From positions 1-52,047 of the forward strand of contig CABZEU010000008.1 of the NCBI GenBank assembly GCA_902524795.1: DNA of 52,047 nt, read 5' to 3'. The notes beneath the pieces were generated by a model. That model saw only the letters and a list, made by a program, of their open reading frames with translations. It searched no databases and was not told where the DNA came from. The translations under genes and the position numbers were made by a program. Positions 1 through 8,543 of the stretch are shown in pieces; positions within the stretch are counted from its first letter, which is position 1; the number at the start of each line of letters is the position of its first letter. Origin of the DNA: an uncultured Pelagibacteraceae bacterium. GTDB taxonomy: Bacteria > Pseudomonadota > Alphaproteobacteria > Pelagibacterales > AG-422-B15.

Positions 1-346
1 CAATGAAAAGGTTGTCCGCCAAGGCTAGGATAAATGGCTGTTGAGTAATAAATTTATTAGCAACATTTATTGCATCTGGTATGCCTTTCTGTTTCGCCTG
101 GAAAGAATATTTAAAACGCATACCTAACTGATTACCTGTGCCAAACAGTTTTTTAAAATTAGGCATATCCTGCTTACGTGAAATAAATAATACTTCCCTA
201 ATGCCTGCAAGCATTAAATTAGACAGTGCATAATAAAGCAATGGCTTATCATACAAGGGTAGTAAAGGCTTTGGTACCGCTTCAGTTGATGGAAACAGTC
301 GAGTTCCCTTACCAGCGGCAAGAATAATTCCTTTTTTAAATCTCAT
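1..346 (-). CDS. rmlA: Glucose-1-phosphate thymidylyltransferase-type nucleotidyltransferase, N-terminal part (cut by window edge)
   Basis: The first 115 codons of a leftward gene lie in the window; the rest runs off the left edge. The protein begins MRFKKGIILAAGKGTRLFPS, the glycine-rich nucleotide-binding signature of sugar-phosphate nucleotidyltransferases. It continues with a PKPLLPLYDKP segment, LSNLMLAGIREVLFIS and a late ALADN, which line up with RmlA (KQLLPVYDKPMIYYPL, LMLAGIREILIIS, LGDN). RmlA makes dTDP-glucose from dTTP and glucose-1-phosphate, the first step to dTDP-rhamnose for lipopolysaccharide or other surface sugars. The ATG at 346 is chosen because the conserved motif begins within six residues of it. 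UTP- or other NTP-glucose pyrophosphorylases share this fold, so the sugar nucleotide is likely rather than proven. The neighbouring sugar genes lie outside the window. Confidence 0.78.
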   Translation of the reverse strand, partial: MRFKKGIILAAGKGTRLFPSTEAVPKPLLPLYDKPLLYYALSNLMLAGIREVLFISRKQDMPNFKKLFGTGNQLGMRFKYSFQAKQKGIPDAINVANKFITQQPFILALADNLFI

Positions 347-366
347 TTAAATTTTTTATATCTGAT

Positions 367-1236
367 TTACTGCTTATCAGATTTACGTTTTAGGAAATTT
401 TTATTCCTTAAGTTCCTATATTCAGGATCTTTTTTTTGCATTTTTGCCATCATGGTGTTCATGACATCTTCTTTATGAAGGGTCGCCGCATTCCATAATG
501 CTACATTTTCTAATCCCTCTTTTACCGAATGGTCTCTAGAATAATTTAAAACTTCTTTAGTGACCCACATAGCTAAAGGTGTTTTTGAAGCAAGTCTCTC
601 AGCAATTTTAAATGCACTATCCAGCATTTCTTCATGGTTTTCATGAAGAGAACTTACAAGTCCTACTTCTTTTGCTCTATCTGCAGAAACTTTCTCTCCC
701 ATCATTGTCCATTCTCTCGCAATACCAGCAGGAATAATTTTGGGTAGTCTTTGAATAGTGCCAATGTCTGCGGCAAGTCCAACATTAATTTCTTCTATTA
801 AAAAGAAGGCATCTTTTGTGCATAATCTAATATCAGCTGCAGTGATTAAGTCTATTCCTCCACCAATACATCCACCTTGAACAGCTGCTATAACTGGAAA
901 CCGAGCTGTTTCTAAACAAGTAGCTGCGTTCTGTAAATAATGTAGCTGTTGTAAGAAGTAACCTCTGCTTCTTCCAAGTTCATTTTCACTCTGGTTTTCA
1001 ACTACATCATCCTTAAACATATTCAAATCTATGCCAGATGAAAAGTGAGGCCCTGTAGACGAAACAACCAAGGCTCTGATTTCACCACTACTGTCTAATT
1101 CCTCAACTTCTTTCGGAAATAGATTCCAAAAATCCTCATTCATTGAGTTTCTTTTCTCAGGCCTGTTAAACCTTATATGAGCTATAGAATTGTTTATTTC
1201 GACATCAAATGGTTTAGACATATTTTTTACTCGCAT
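367..1236 (-). CDS. Enoyl-CoA hydratase/isomerase family, delta(3,5)-delta(2,4)-dienoyl-CoA isomerase-like
   Basis: A crotonase-fold protein of 289 residues whose central block resembles eukaryotic ECH1. It has the oxyanion-hole segments SSTGPHFSSGIDL (about 59-71) and AAVQGGCIGGGIDLITAADI (117-136), then EEINVGLAADIGTIQRLPK. The three acidic residues used by ECH1 appear to be kept: Asp129, Glu149 and Asp157. ECH1 shifts the double bonds of 3,5-dienoyl-CoA so that odd-numbered unsaturated fatty acids can enter beta-oxidation. This fits the R-hydratase and acyl-CoA dehydrogenase genes on the other side of a 59-bp divergent promoter region, and the dienoyl-CoA reductase-like gene at 7668. A second ATG at 1221 (MSKPFDVEI) has a weak GAG upstream and may be the true start. 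The exact substrate is inferred; the crotonase family assignment is firm. Confidence 0.85.
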   Translation of the reverse strand: MRVKNMSKPFDVEINNSIAHIRFNRPEKRNSMNEDFWNLFPKEVEELDSSGEIRALVVSSTGPHFSSGIDLNMFKDDVVENQSENELGRSRGYFLQQLHYLQNAATCLETARFPVIAAVQGGCIGGGIDLITAADIRLCTKDAFFLIEEINVGLAADIGTIQRLPKIIPAGIAREWTMMGEKVSADRAKEVGLVSSLHENHEEMLDSAFKIAERLASKTPLAMWVTKEVLNYSRDHSVKEGLENVALWNAATLHKEDVMNTMMAKMQKKDPEYRNLRNKNFLKRKSDKQ

Positions 1237-1295
1237 TAAATATTTGAACTATATAAACTATATATATATTTAAAACTTACTAAAATACATAAAAA

Positions 1296-2144
1296 ATGGC
1301 TATTAATTACGATGAAATAATGTCTATGACATCTGAGAATGTTGAAATTTCTTACTCTGATAAGGACTCAATTCTCTATAGCCTTGGAGTTGGTCTAGGT
1401 AATGATCCAATGAATATGGCAGAGTTAAAATATGTTTATGAAAACTCGCAAGTTGCGTTGCCATCGATGGCAACAAATTTTCAATATCGTTCACCTTTAC
1501 TTCTAAAAGCTAACATAAATTTCATTTTAGTAGTGCATGGTGAGCAAAAACTGTCTTTTACAAATCCCCTGCCGGTATCAGGAGATTTTATTTCTAATGC
1601 TAAGGTAATAGGCTGCTATGATAAAGGTGTAGGCAAAGGTGCAATCATAGATGTAGAGACAACAATAAATCTAAAAAAAGATAATACTGAGATCTGTAAA
1701 CTTGTAAGCACAACATTTGCAAGGGGTGATGGAGGCTTTGGAGGTCCTGAGTCTCCAAAAACTGAACTATTTAAACCGGAGGGTGATCCAGATATCATTC
1801 ATGAAATTGCAACAAAGCCAGATCAAGCTTTAATATTTAGACTCTCAGGCGACTATAATCCGTTGCACTCCGATCCAAATTTTGCAAAGACTGCAGGATT
1901 TGAAAAGCCTATTCTTCATGGCATGTGCACTTATGGTATAGCGTGCCGCTCAATCGTAGAAACTTTATGTGAGGGTCATGCTAAAAGATTAAAAAAATTT
2001 GATTGCCGTTTTTCATCCCCAGTATATCCTGGTGAAACAATCGTTACTGAAATGTGGAAAGACGGCAGTAAGGTGCACTTTCAATCTAAAGTAAAAGAGC
2101 GAAACAAAATTGTGATTAAGAATGGAGTAAGTGAAGTGACATGA
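1296..2144 (+). CDS. MaoC-like (R)-specific enoyl-CoA hydratase, double hot-dog hydratase-2 type
   Basis: A 282-residue MaoC-family dehydratase with two hot-dog halves. The C-terminal half carries the hydratase-2 signature as RLSGDYNPLHSDP (182-194), with likely catalytic Asp186 and His191 and the conserved Asn188, followed by GFEKPILHGMCTYG. The N-terminal half is a divergent hot-dog domain that probably shapes the acyl-chain pocket, as in the hydratase-2 part of peroxisomal multifunctional enzyme 2. The expected reaction is reversible hydration of trans-2-enoyl-CoA to (R)-3-hydroxyacyl-CoA in the cytoplasm. The stop codon overlaps the ATG of the following acyl-CoA dehydrogenase by four bases (ATGA), so the two are probably translationally coupled. 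No strong ribosome-binding site is visible before the ATG at 1296. Confidence 0.88.
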   Translation: MAINYDEIMSMTSENVEISYSDKDSILYSLGVGLGNDPMNMAELKYVYENSQVALPSMATNFQYRSPLLLKANINFILVVHGEQKLSFTNPLPVSGDFISNAKVIGCYDKGVGKGAIIDVETTINLKKDNTEICKLVSTTFARGDGGFGGPESPKTELFKPEGDPDIIHEIATKPDQALIFRLSGDYNPLHSDPNFAKTAGFEKPILHGMCTYGIACRSIVETLCEGHAKRLKKFDCRFSSPVYPGETIVTEMWKDGSKVHFQSKVKERNKIVIKNGVSEVT

Positions 2145-3328
2145 TACCAAAAGTTGGAATAGCTGAGGGAAAAGAGCCTTTATTTTATAATGATTCTCAT
2201 CACGCTTGGAGAGATGAGGTTAGAAAATTTGTAGCTAAAGAAATAGTACCATTTGTGGAAGAATGGGAAGAAGCAGGAGAATTCCCCAGAGAATTATACA
2301 AAAAAGCCGCCGAGGTTGGTCTGATGGGCATGGGTTATGATGAGAAATACGGTGGGACCACAGAAGGTATTGATATATTTCATGGCATTGTAACTGCAGA
2401 AGAATTTGCTCAAGGTTGCGGCGGTGTTTCTGCTAGCCTACTTTCACATAACATTGCAATTCCTTTAATTCAATCTCTTGGAACTGAAGAACAAAAAGAA
2501 AAATTTATACCCCCTGTTGTGAAGGGTGAAAAAATAGCAGCACTTGCAATGACCGAACCTTCAGGTGGCTCTGATGTTGCAAGCTTAAAAACTAAAGCTG
2601 TAAGAAAAGATGACCATTTTATAGTTAATGGTTCAAAAATGTTCATTACAAGTGGCATGAGAGCTGACACTTTTGTTGTTGGAGTAAGAACTGGTGGCGA
2701 AGGAGCTTCTGGAATATCTGTACTTGTAATTGAAAAAGATACGCCTGGCTTTACTCAAACTCCACTCAAGAAAATGGGCTGGTTAAGCTCTGATACAGCT
2801 GTATTATATTTTGACGATTGCAAAGTCCCTGTTGAAAATTTAATAGGTGGCGAAAATAGTGGTTGGATTGGTGTGATGAGCAATTTTAGTCAGGAAAGAT
2901 TGGGTATGGCTGCAGGAATGAATGCTTATTCGCAAATCTGCATTGATGAAGCAGTAGCCTGGGCCAAGGAAAGAAAAACTTTTGGTAAGCCACTCATTGA
3001 TAATCAAGTTATCAAACATAAACTTGTTGAAATGAATAGAGTTGTAAGAACATCTCGAGCATGGACTGAATTATTATCTTGGAGAGTCATGAATGGAGAA
3101 AGTCCTATTGCAGATCTAGCTATGCTAAAAGTTCATGCAAGTAAGGCTATGGAATTATGTGCACGAGAAGCAATGCAAATACTTGGCGGTGCAGGATACC
3201 TCAGAGCAAACAGTGGTCCTGGTAAAGTTGAGAGGATCTACAGAGAAGTAAGAGTTAATGCAATTGGTGGTGGTTCAGAAGAAATTATGTATGATTTAGC
3301 TGCAAGACAATTAGGTTATAGATCTTAA
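2141..3328 (+). CDS. Acyl-CoA dehydrogenase, long-chain/isovaleryl type
   Basis: A 395-residue flavoprotein with the standard acyl-CoA dehydrogenase layout: an N-terminal helical domain, the FAD-contacting AMTEPSGGSDVASLKT strand (136-151), the beta-barrel and the C-terminal helical domain. The C-terminal region has GGAGYLRANSGPGKVERIYREV and GGGSEEIMYDLAARQLG. In the usual YEGT position of short- and medium-chain enzymes there is no glutamate. Instead FSQERLGMAAG places Glu252 where isovaleryl-CoA and long-chain dehydrogenases keep their catalytic base. The enzyme should oxidise an acyl-CoA to trans-2-enoyl-CoA and pass electrons to ETF. It overlaps the preceding R-hydratase by four bases and converges on the next gene with no gap. 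Chain-length preference cannot be read reliably from sequence. Confidence 0.9.
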   Translation: MIPKVGIAEGKEPLFYNDSHHAWRDEVRKFVAKEIVPFVEEWEEAGEFPRELYKKAAEVGLMGMGYDEKYGGTTEGIDIFHGIVTAEEFAQGCGGVSASLLSHNIAIPLIQSLGTEEQKEKFIPPVVKGEKIAALAMTEPSGGSDVASLKTKAVRKDDHFIVNGSKMFITSGMRADTFVVGVRTGGEGASGISVLVIEKDTPGFTQTPLKKMGWLSSDTAVLYFDDCKVPVENLIGGENSGWIGVMSNFSQERLGMAAGMNAYSQICIDEAVAWAKERKTFGKPLIDNQVIKHKLVEMNRVVRTSRAWTELLSWRVMNGESPIADLAMLKVHASKAMELCAREAMQILGGAGYLRANSGPGKVERIYREVRVNAIGGGSEEIMYDLAARQLGYRS

Positions 3329-5098
3329 TTAAAACTCAGCTACTTCCATATCCATCATTGATGATTTACCTGCCTGTACTTTTTGAGAATACATTACTAA
3401 TTCTGGCATAATTTTTTCTACAAAATAAGTGCCTGTTTTAATCTTGTTCTTATGAATGGGCTCATTTTTTCCCATTGAAAACTTAGCCATTCTTGCCCAC
3501 ATGTAGGTCATTGAAGATAAAGCCATTAAATTAAGGTAATCTGTTGCTGATGATAGGGCATTTTCAGGATCCTGCATTCCATTTTGCATTAGCCACATAG
3601 TTGAAGTTGTGACTTCTTTTAATGCATTTTCTAAGGGCTTTATGAAGGTTGCGATTTCATTATTATCTTTATTTTCATTTAAAAAGCTTTGAACTTCTTT
3701 TTGGAAATTTTGTAACATTCTGCCTTTGTGCATTGTGAGTTTTCTTCCAACTAGATCTAATGCTTGAATACCATTAGTGCCTTCATAAATCATAGTAATT
3801 CTTACATCTCTTAAGTATTGTTCAAGAGGGTATTCCTGAGTAAAACCGCTACCCCCAAGTACTTGAAGACTTTCAGAACAATTCATGAAACCTTTTTCTG
3901 TACAATAAGCTTTTATTATCGGCGTCATTAAGGCCGCAAAATCGTCAGCATCCTGCCTCACTTGCTCATCAGGATGGTCCTCTGCAAGATCAATTTTCAT
4001 AGCTGTATATATACAAAGTGCTCTCATTGCTTCAGTAGTTGATTTAACATTCATCAGCATTCGTCTAACATCAGGGTGAACAAGGATGCTGTCTGCTTTA
4101 CTGTCTGGATCTTGTTTCTCTTTGACTACTGATCTCATCTGCTTTCGTTCTTTTGCAAAAACTAATGCATTTTGATAAGAAATTTCAGACATTGCTATAG
4201 CTTGTAAACCAACTTTCAGTCTAGCATCGTTCATCATTAAAAACATTGCTTCCATACCTTTATTTTCTTCACCTACAAGCCAACCTTTGGCATTATCTAG
4301 ATTCATGACACATGTTGGTGATGAATTAATACCAAGTTTATGCTCTAAGCCACCACAAAAAATAGGGTTCCTCGAATTATCATCTAATCTCTTGGGAACT
4401 AAAAATAAACTTATACCTTTAATTCCCGCTGGTGCGTTGGGTGTTCGAGCTAATACAAGGTGAATTATATTTTCTGTAAGGTCATGTTCACCGAATGAAA
4501 TCCAGATCTTCTGACCATTTAGTTCATAATGATTATCAATTGGTTTCGCTGTTGTTTTGATTAAACCTAAATCAGTTCCACATTGTGGCTCGGTAAGACA
4601 CATAGTTCCCATCCACTCACCAGAGGTCATGTTTGGCAAATACTTATCTTTCAATTCTTCAGTAGCCTTTTTAAGTATTGTTTTCATTGCGCCATGACTG
4701 AGTCCAGGACCCATGTAAAATGCCATGTTAGATGCGATCCCAACTTCTCCTGCAAGTATGGCTGTGGTAAATGGAGCTCCACCTCCTCCATATTGAGTTG
4801 GCATCGTGGCCCCTACATAGCCAGAGTCCTTTACAACCTGGTAAATTTTTTTAAACTCTTCAGGAGTATGAACTTCTGGGCCTTCTGGGCCATCGGGAAG
4901 ATATTTAAGACCTTCTCGATCACCAATTTTGTTGCTATCAACAACCTCTAATTCATTAAGACGACCAATCTCTCCAACAACGCTCATCAGCGTTTCGGAG
5001 TCATAATCCTTGAATTTATCTATACCTGCAATGACCTCATCATAATTGAGCATGGCAAGGTTATATTTGAAATCTTCTATTGGACTTTTATACGACAT
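3329..5098 (-). CDS. Large acyl-CoA dehydrogenase, DmdC/FadE5-like (about 590 residues)
   Basis: A 589-residue acyl-CoA dehydrogenase with the extended N-terminus and extra C-terminal domain of the FadE5/DmdC group. The N-terminal YKSPIEDFKYNLAMLNYDEV resembles the start of 3-methylmercaptopropionyl-CoA dehydrogenases. The FAD motif is CLTEPQCGTDLGLIKT (167-182), and the catalytic base is expected at Glu439 in MIYEGTNGIQALDLVGRKL. In DmdC of Ruegeria the base is a glutamate in the same motif at a similar position. DmdC dehydrogenates methylmercaptopropionyl-CoA in DMSP demethylation; close relatives act on ordinary medium- or long-chain acyl-CoAs, so the substrate is open. The gene is divergent from the TauE exporter at 5213 and converges on the acyl-CoA dehydrogenase ending at 3328. 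No dmdA or dmdB gene is present in this window. Confidence 0.85.
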   Translation of the reverse strand: MSYKSPIEDFKYNLAMLNYDEVIAGIDKFKDYDSETLMSVVGEIGRLNELEVVDSNKIGDREGLKYLPDGPEGPEVHTPEEFKKIYQVVKDSGYVGATMPTQYGGGGAPFTTAILAGEVGIASNMAFYMGPGLSHGAMKTILKKATEELKDKYLPNMTSGEWMGTMCLTEPQCGTDLGLIKTTAKPIDNHYELNGQKIWISFGEHDLTENIIHLVLARTPNAPAGIKGISLFLVPKRLDDNSRNPIFCGGLEHKLGINSSPTCVMNLDNAKGWLVGEENKGMEAMFLMMNDARLKVGLQAIAMSEISYQNALVFAKERKQMRSVVKEKQDPDSKADSILVHPDVRRMLMNVKSTTEAMRALCIYTAMKIDLAEDHPDEQVRQDADDFAALMTPIIKAYCTEKGFMNCSESLQVLGGSGFTQEYPLEQYLRDVRITMIYEGTNGIQALDLVGRKLTMHKGRMLQNFQKEVQSFLNENKDNNEIATFIKPLENALKEVTTSTMWLMQNGMQDPENALSSATDYLNLMALSSMTYMWARMAKFSMGKNEPIHKNKIKTGTYFVEKIMPELVMYSQKVQAGKSSMMDMEVAEF

Positions 5099-5212
5099 AG
5101 GTTTATGACTAATTATTGTAATTTAATTTAATATATAACCATTGTCTTATAAATTGCAAATTTCTAATTTTGCTTTACTTATTGTAAGGAAAAGTCTGAA
5201 AAGTGTGAAAGC

Positions 5213-6136
5213 ATGAGTATTTATCTGCCAATTGCAGAGCTCTCAGTTAACATAATTTTACTACTATCAATAGGCGGCGTAGTCGGTTTTTTGTCAGGTA
5301 TGTTTGGTTTAGGTGGGGGATTTTTAATGACCCCTATCCTCATATTTATGGGTATTCCAACAAATGTGGCTGTAGCAACATCAGCTAATCAAATCGTTGC
5401 TTCATCAATTTCTGGAACAATTGGTTACTGGCGACAAGGCTTAGTTGACTTCAAAATGGGCGGTGTCTTGCTGATAGGTTCATTCTTTGGATCTATATTA
5501 GGCGTGTGGATTTTTAGTAGATTAGTCGTCCTCGGTCAAATTGATACTGTCATATCAATTCTGTATTTTGCTCTCCTTACTTCAATTGGTCTAATTATGC
5601 TCATTGAAAGCTCTCAAGTCATTAGAGATAGAGTAAGAAGAAAAACAGTAAAGAGAAAAATTCATTATCATAATTGGGCACATAAATTGCCATTCAAAAT
5701 GAAATTCTATAAATCTAAATTATATATTAGCGCAATACCTCCTATCATCATTGGGTTCGTTATTGGCATTTTGTCTGCAACAATGGGTATTGGCGGTACA
5801 TTCATATTAATCCCTGCCATGATTTATTTTCTCGGAATGCCAACATCCAAGGTAATCGGAACATCATTATTTCAAATTATATTTGTTACTGCTCTTGTAA
5901 CATTGCTCCATGCAACAACTACATTTGCTGTTGATGCAGTTTTAGCATTCTTTCTAATAATCGCATCTGTTATCGGTGCACAATTAGGAGTATTAGCCGC
6001 TAATAAATTAAGAGGTGAAGAAATTAGAGCACTTCTTGCAATTATTGTGTTGGGTGTTGCAACTAAAATAGCACTCGACTTGCTAGTGGAACCAAAAGAG
6101 ATTTTTAATATTTCTGTCATCCGGGCTTTTTTCTAA
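5213..6136 (+). CDS. TauE/SafE family sulfite or organic-anion exporter
   Basis: A 307-residue integral membrane protein with about eight hydrophobic segments in two homologous halves. Each half has the glycine-rich TauE signature, GFLSGMFGLGGGFLMTP near residue 30 and SATMGIGGTFILIPA near residue 190. Family members export sulfite, sulfoacetate or other small anions across the inner membrane. A basic cytoplasmic loop (RDRVRRKTVKRKIHYH) separates the halves. The stop is one base from the ATG of the TIGR02186 gene, a recurrent partner of this exporter in Alphaproteobacteria. The exporter may relieve sulfite made from organosulfur catabolism, which would fit the DmdC-like neighbour, but the substrate is inferred. 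Confidence 0.88.
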   Translation: MSIYLPIAELSVNIILLLSIGGVVGFLSGMFGLGGGFLMTPILIFMGIPTNVAVATSANQIVASSISGTIGYWRQGLVDFKMGGVLLIGSFFGSILGVWIFSRLVVLGQIDTVISILYFALLTSIGLIMLIESSQVIRDRVRRKTVKRKIHYHNWAHKLPFKMKFYKSKLYISAIPPIIIGFVIGILSATMGIGGTFILIPAMIYFLGMPTSKVIGTSLFQIIFVTALVTLLHATTTFAVDAVLAFFLIIASVIGAQLGVLAANKLRGEEIRALLAIIVLGVATKIALDLLVEPKEIFNISVIRAFF

Positions 6137-6137
6137 A

Positions 6138-6926
6138 ATGAATTTTAAAATATTTTTATTAATTAATTTATTTATATTATTTTTAATCTCGTCAGCCTCA
6201 GCACTTGTGATTGGATCTGATGAAGAAGAAATATATATTGATGCTAATTTTTCAGGAAAAAACCTTCTTGTATTTGGAGCATTTTATTCTGATCCCTCGC
6301 AAGCAAGAGATGATAAGAGTGATATTCTTATTGAAGTAGTCGGTCCATCTGAGGATGTAGTTATAAGAAAGAAAGAGTCTTTTTTTGGCTTCTGGCTGAA
6401 TTCAAAAAGTGTGGGGTTTAATGATGTTCCTGGATTTTATTACCTATCAAGTACAAATGTGATAACCAATAAATTTTTAAATGAAAACAATATTGGCCTA
6501 TTAAATAAAAAAGATACTCAGCTTATAGACTGGAGTGCATTAAATATTGACTGGGGAAATGTCAAAAATCAAAAAGAAAAAAACACTTTTTATGATGCGC
6601 TAATAAGAACAAAAGAGAGTGAAGATGTGTACAGAAAGGTCAATGGTGAAATTGAAATAATTGATGGAAATTTATTTAGATCTTATATTGAGATACCCAA
6701 TACTGTTCCTGTCGGCCAATACAAAGTTAATTTGTATTTGATTATAGATAATAAAATTTCGAATGAATATTCTTATAATTTTATGGTAACCAGAGTAGGC
6801 ATTGAAGAAGCAATCTATTCCTTTTCAAAAAACTATCCTTTAATTTACGGATTGATTTCTCTTCTAATCGCTATACTTATAGGCTTGAGCGGCGCAGAAG
6901 TATTTAAAAGATTTAGAAAAGTTTAA
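6138..6926 (+). CDS. TIGR02186 / Alph_Pro_TM family protein, periplasmic with C-terminal anchor
   Basis: A 262-residue protein with an N-terminal signal peptide (about 1-23, ending SSASA), a beta-rich exported domain and one C-terminal transmembrane helix (about 233-253) followed by a short basic tail. The exported part shows the pattern I associate with the alphaproteobacterial family TIGR02186: GKNLLVFGAF near residue 40, then an EVVGPSEDVVIRKKESFFGFWLNSKSV block. The molecular function is unknown. The family is typically encoded directly beside TauE/SafE exporters, as here, so an accessory role in export or sensing is plausible. It begins one base after the exporter stop, and its own stop shares a base with the ATG of ccdA (TAATG), so the three genes form a tight operon. 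Confidence 0.75.
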   Translation: MNFKIFLLINLFILFLISSASALVIGSDEEEIYIDANFSGKNLLVFGAFYSDPSQARDDKSDILIEVVGPSEDVVIRKKESFFGFWLNSKSVGFNDVPGFYYLSSTNVITNKFLNENNIGLLNKKDTQLIDWSALNIDWGNVKNQKEKNTFYDALIRTKESEDVYRKVNGEIEIIDGNLFRSYIEIPNTVPVGQYKVNLYLIIDNKISNEYSYNFMVTRVGIEEAIYSFSKNYPLIYGLISLLIAILIGLSGAEVFKRFRKV

Positions 6927-7657
6927 TGACAGAAATATCATATTTTTACGTTGTCCTTGCGGGACTACTCAGTTTTTTGTCACCTTGTGTATTACCTATT
7001 GTGCCAGGTTATTTATGCTTTTTAGCGGGTACAAGTTTAGATAAGATTGCCTCAGGTGAGGATGCTTCAAAAGAAAGAAATGTATTTTATTTTGCGTTAA
7101 GTTTTGTTTTTGGATTTTCTACTGTATTCATTTTATTGGGCGCCTCAGCGACTTTATTAAGTGGCATAGTTTATGAATACTTAGATATTTTGAGAGTCAT
7201 TGGTGGAATTATTATTATTATTTTTGGTATTCATTTTATGCAAATTATCCAACTTCCATTCCTAAATAGAGATACCAGGTACCAAATTGAAAGCTATAGA
7301 CCTGGAATAGTTGGATCTTACGTAATTGGACTCTCTTTTGCCTTCGGATGGACGCCTTGTATAGGTCCAATTTTAGGCAGTGTCCTATCAATTGCGGCAA
7401 GCTCAGAAACAGTTACTTATGGGATTGTTCTTTTAATGCTCTACTCTGCAGGCCTTGGTATCCCATTTCTACTTGCTGCATATGCTATTAATGGTTTCAT
7501 GAAATTTTTATCAAAAATAAGAAATTATATTAGAGTTATAGAAATTTTTACTGGTGTATTACTTGTAATATTTGGTATTCTCATTTTAACTAATAGAATT
7601 CAAGAATTGGCTTTCTTTTTTATAAAGTATTTTCCGTTCTTAACGCAATTTGGATAA
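6926..7657 (+). CDS. ccdA: CcdA-type thiol-disulfide transporter (DsbD membrane-domain family)
   Basis: A 243-residue membrane protein with about six helices and the two CcdA/DsbD proline-cysteine motifs, FLSPCVLPIVPGYL (Cys21) and GWTPCIGPILG (Cys145). These cysteines carry reducing equivalents from cytoplasmic thioredoxin across the membrane, usually for cytochrome c maturation or periplasmic thiol repair. The length is that of the stand-alone CcdA form, with no attached thioredoxin domains. It is the third gene of the tauE-TIGR02186-ccdA run, starting within the stop codon of the preceding gene. No ccm genes are nearby, but at least two c-type cytochromes are encoded elsewhere in the window (37743 and 47327). 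Confidence 0.9.
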   Translation: MTEISYFYVVLAGLLSFLSPCVLPIVPGYLCFLAGTSLDKIASGEDASKERNVFYFALSFVFGFSTVFILLGASATLLSGIVYEYLDILRVIGGIIIIIFGIHFMQIIQLPFLNRDTRYQIESYRPGIVGSYVIGLSFAFGWTPCIGPILGSVLSIAASSETVTYGIVLLMLYSAGLGIPFLLAAYAINGFMKFLSKIRNYIRVIEIFTGVLLVIFGILILTNRIQELAFFFIKYFPFLTQFG

Positions 7658-7662
7658 AGGAG
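7656..7662 (+). promoter_or_regulatory. Strong Shine-Dalgarno site fixing the start at 7668
   Basis: AAAGGAG lies five bases before the ATG at 7668. Most genes here lack a clear Shine-Dalgarno sequence, so this site decides the start of the SDR gene in favour of 7668 over the upstream in-frame TTG at 7650, which lies inside the end of ccdA. Confidence 0.8.
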
Positions 7663-7667
7663 TATAT

Positions 7668-8543
7668 ATGTTTCAAAAAAATTTGTTGAAAAATAAAAGA
7701 ATTTTGGTATCAGGTGGTGGGTCTGGACTTGGAAAAGCAATGTCTACACGATATTTAGAGCTTGGGGCAGATATCTATATTTGCGGTAGAAGAAAATTAG
7801 TTTTAGATGAAACTGCAAAAGAATTAATGGATTTGCACGGCGGATCTGTGAAAGCTATTTCATGTGATATTAAAGTTCCAGAAGCCATCGAGGATATGGT
7901 TAATGAAATTTGGAGTGAAGGACCTCTCACAGGACTATTAAACAATGCAGCAGGTAATTTTATTTCTAGAACAGAAGATTTATCTCCAAGAGCTTTCACT
8001 GCTATCTCTAATATAGTTTTTAATGGAACTTTTTATATGACTAATGCCATTGGTAAAAGATGGTTAAAAGAAAATCTAAAAGGAAGCATTATTTCTATTC
8101 TAACTACTTGGGTTGACAGTAGTGGGCCTTATACAGTTCCATCGGCGATGTCGAAATCTGGCTTAGCGACAATGACAAGATCACTTGCTGCTGAATGGGG
8201 AAATAGAGGAATAAGACTAAATGGAATTGCTCCAGGTCCATTTCCTACAAAGGGAGCTTGGGATCGATTGGCGCCTGGAGGTAAAGGAGCAGACTTAATG
8301 AATTCAGTTCCCATGAAGAGAACTGGTGAATTAAGTGAACTTGCAAATCTTGCAACTTTTTTAATGGCAGATGGCTGTGAATATTTAACAGGTGAAATTG
8401 TAGCGATAGATGGTGCTCAATGGCTAAACCATGCAGGAAATTTCTATGAAATGTTAAAAGATGTAACTGATCAGGAGTGGGAAATGCTGAGAAATATGAT
8501 TAAATCCTCAAATGACGCCGATAAGGCAAAAAGATCAGTTTAA
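7668..8543 (+). CDS. SDR-family 2,4-dienoyl-CoA reductase-like oxidoreductase
   Basis: A 291-residue short-chain dehydrogenase with SGGGSGLG (15-22) for NADP(H) and the LLNNAAGNFIS block characteristic of mitochondrial-type 2,4-dienoyl-CoA reductase. Later segments SLAAEWGNRGIRLNGIAPGPF and TKGAWDRL also match DECR. DECR reduces 2,4-dienoyl-CoA during degradation of polyunsaturated fatty acids, which fits the dienoyl-CoA isomerase-like gene at 367. As in DECR, the classical YxxxK tyrosine is a serine (Ser159) while Lys163 is kept. However, the aligned position of the DECR1 active-site tyrosine is Trp148 (ILTTWVDSSG), so the specific reaction is less certain than the family. The gene follows ccdA by ten bases and has a strong ribosome-binding site. 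Confidence 0.82.
   Translation: MFQKNLLKNKRILVSGGGSGLGKAMSTRYLELGADIYICGRRKLVLDETAKELMDLHGGSVKAISCDIKVPEAIEDMVNEIWSEGPLTGLLNNAAGNFISRTEDLSPRAFTAISNIVFNGTFYMTNAIGKRWLKENLKGSIISILTTWVDSSGPYTVPSAMSKSGLATMTRSLAAEWGNRGIRLNGIAPGPFPTKGAWDRLAPGGKGADLMNSVPMKRTGELSELANLATFLMADGCEYLTGEIVAIDGAQWLNHAGNFYEMLKDVTDQEWEMLRNMIKSSNDADKAKRSV

Noticed and set aside
367..1236. Identity as DmdD (methylthioacryloyl-CoA hydratase) because a DmdC-like gene is nearby
   Set aside because: The active-site pattern with Asp129, Glu149 and Asp157 and the surrounding sequence fit dienoyl-CoA isomerase (ECH1) instead.
4583..4951. 122-codon plus-strand frame inside the large acyl-CoA dehydrogenase gene
   Set aside because: It is antisense to a conserved flavoprotein and shows no family features.
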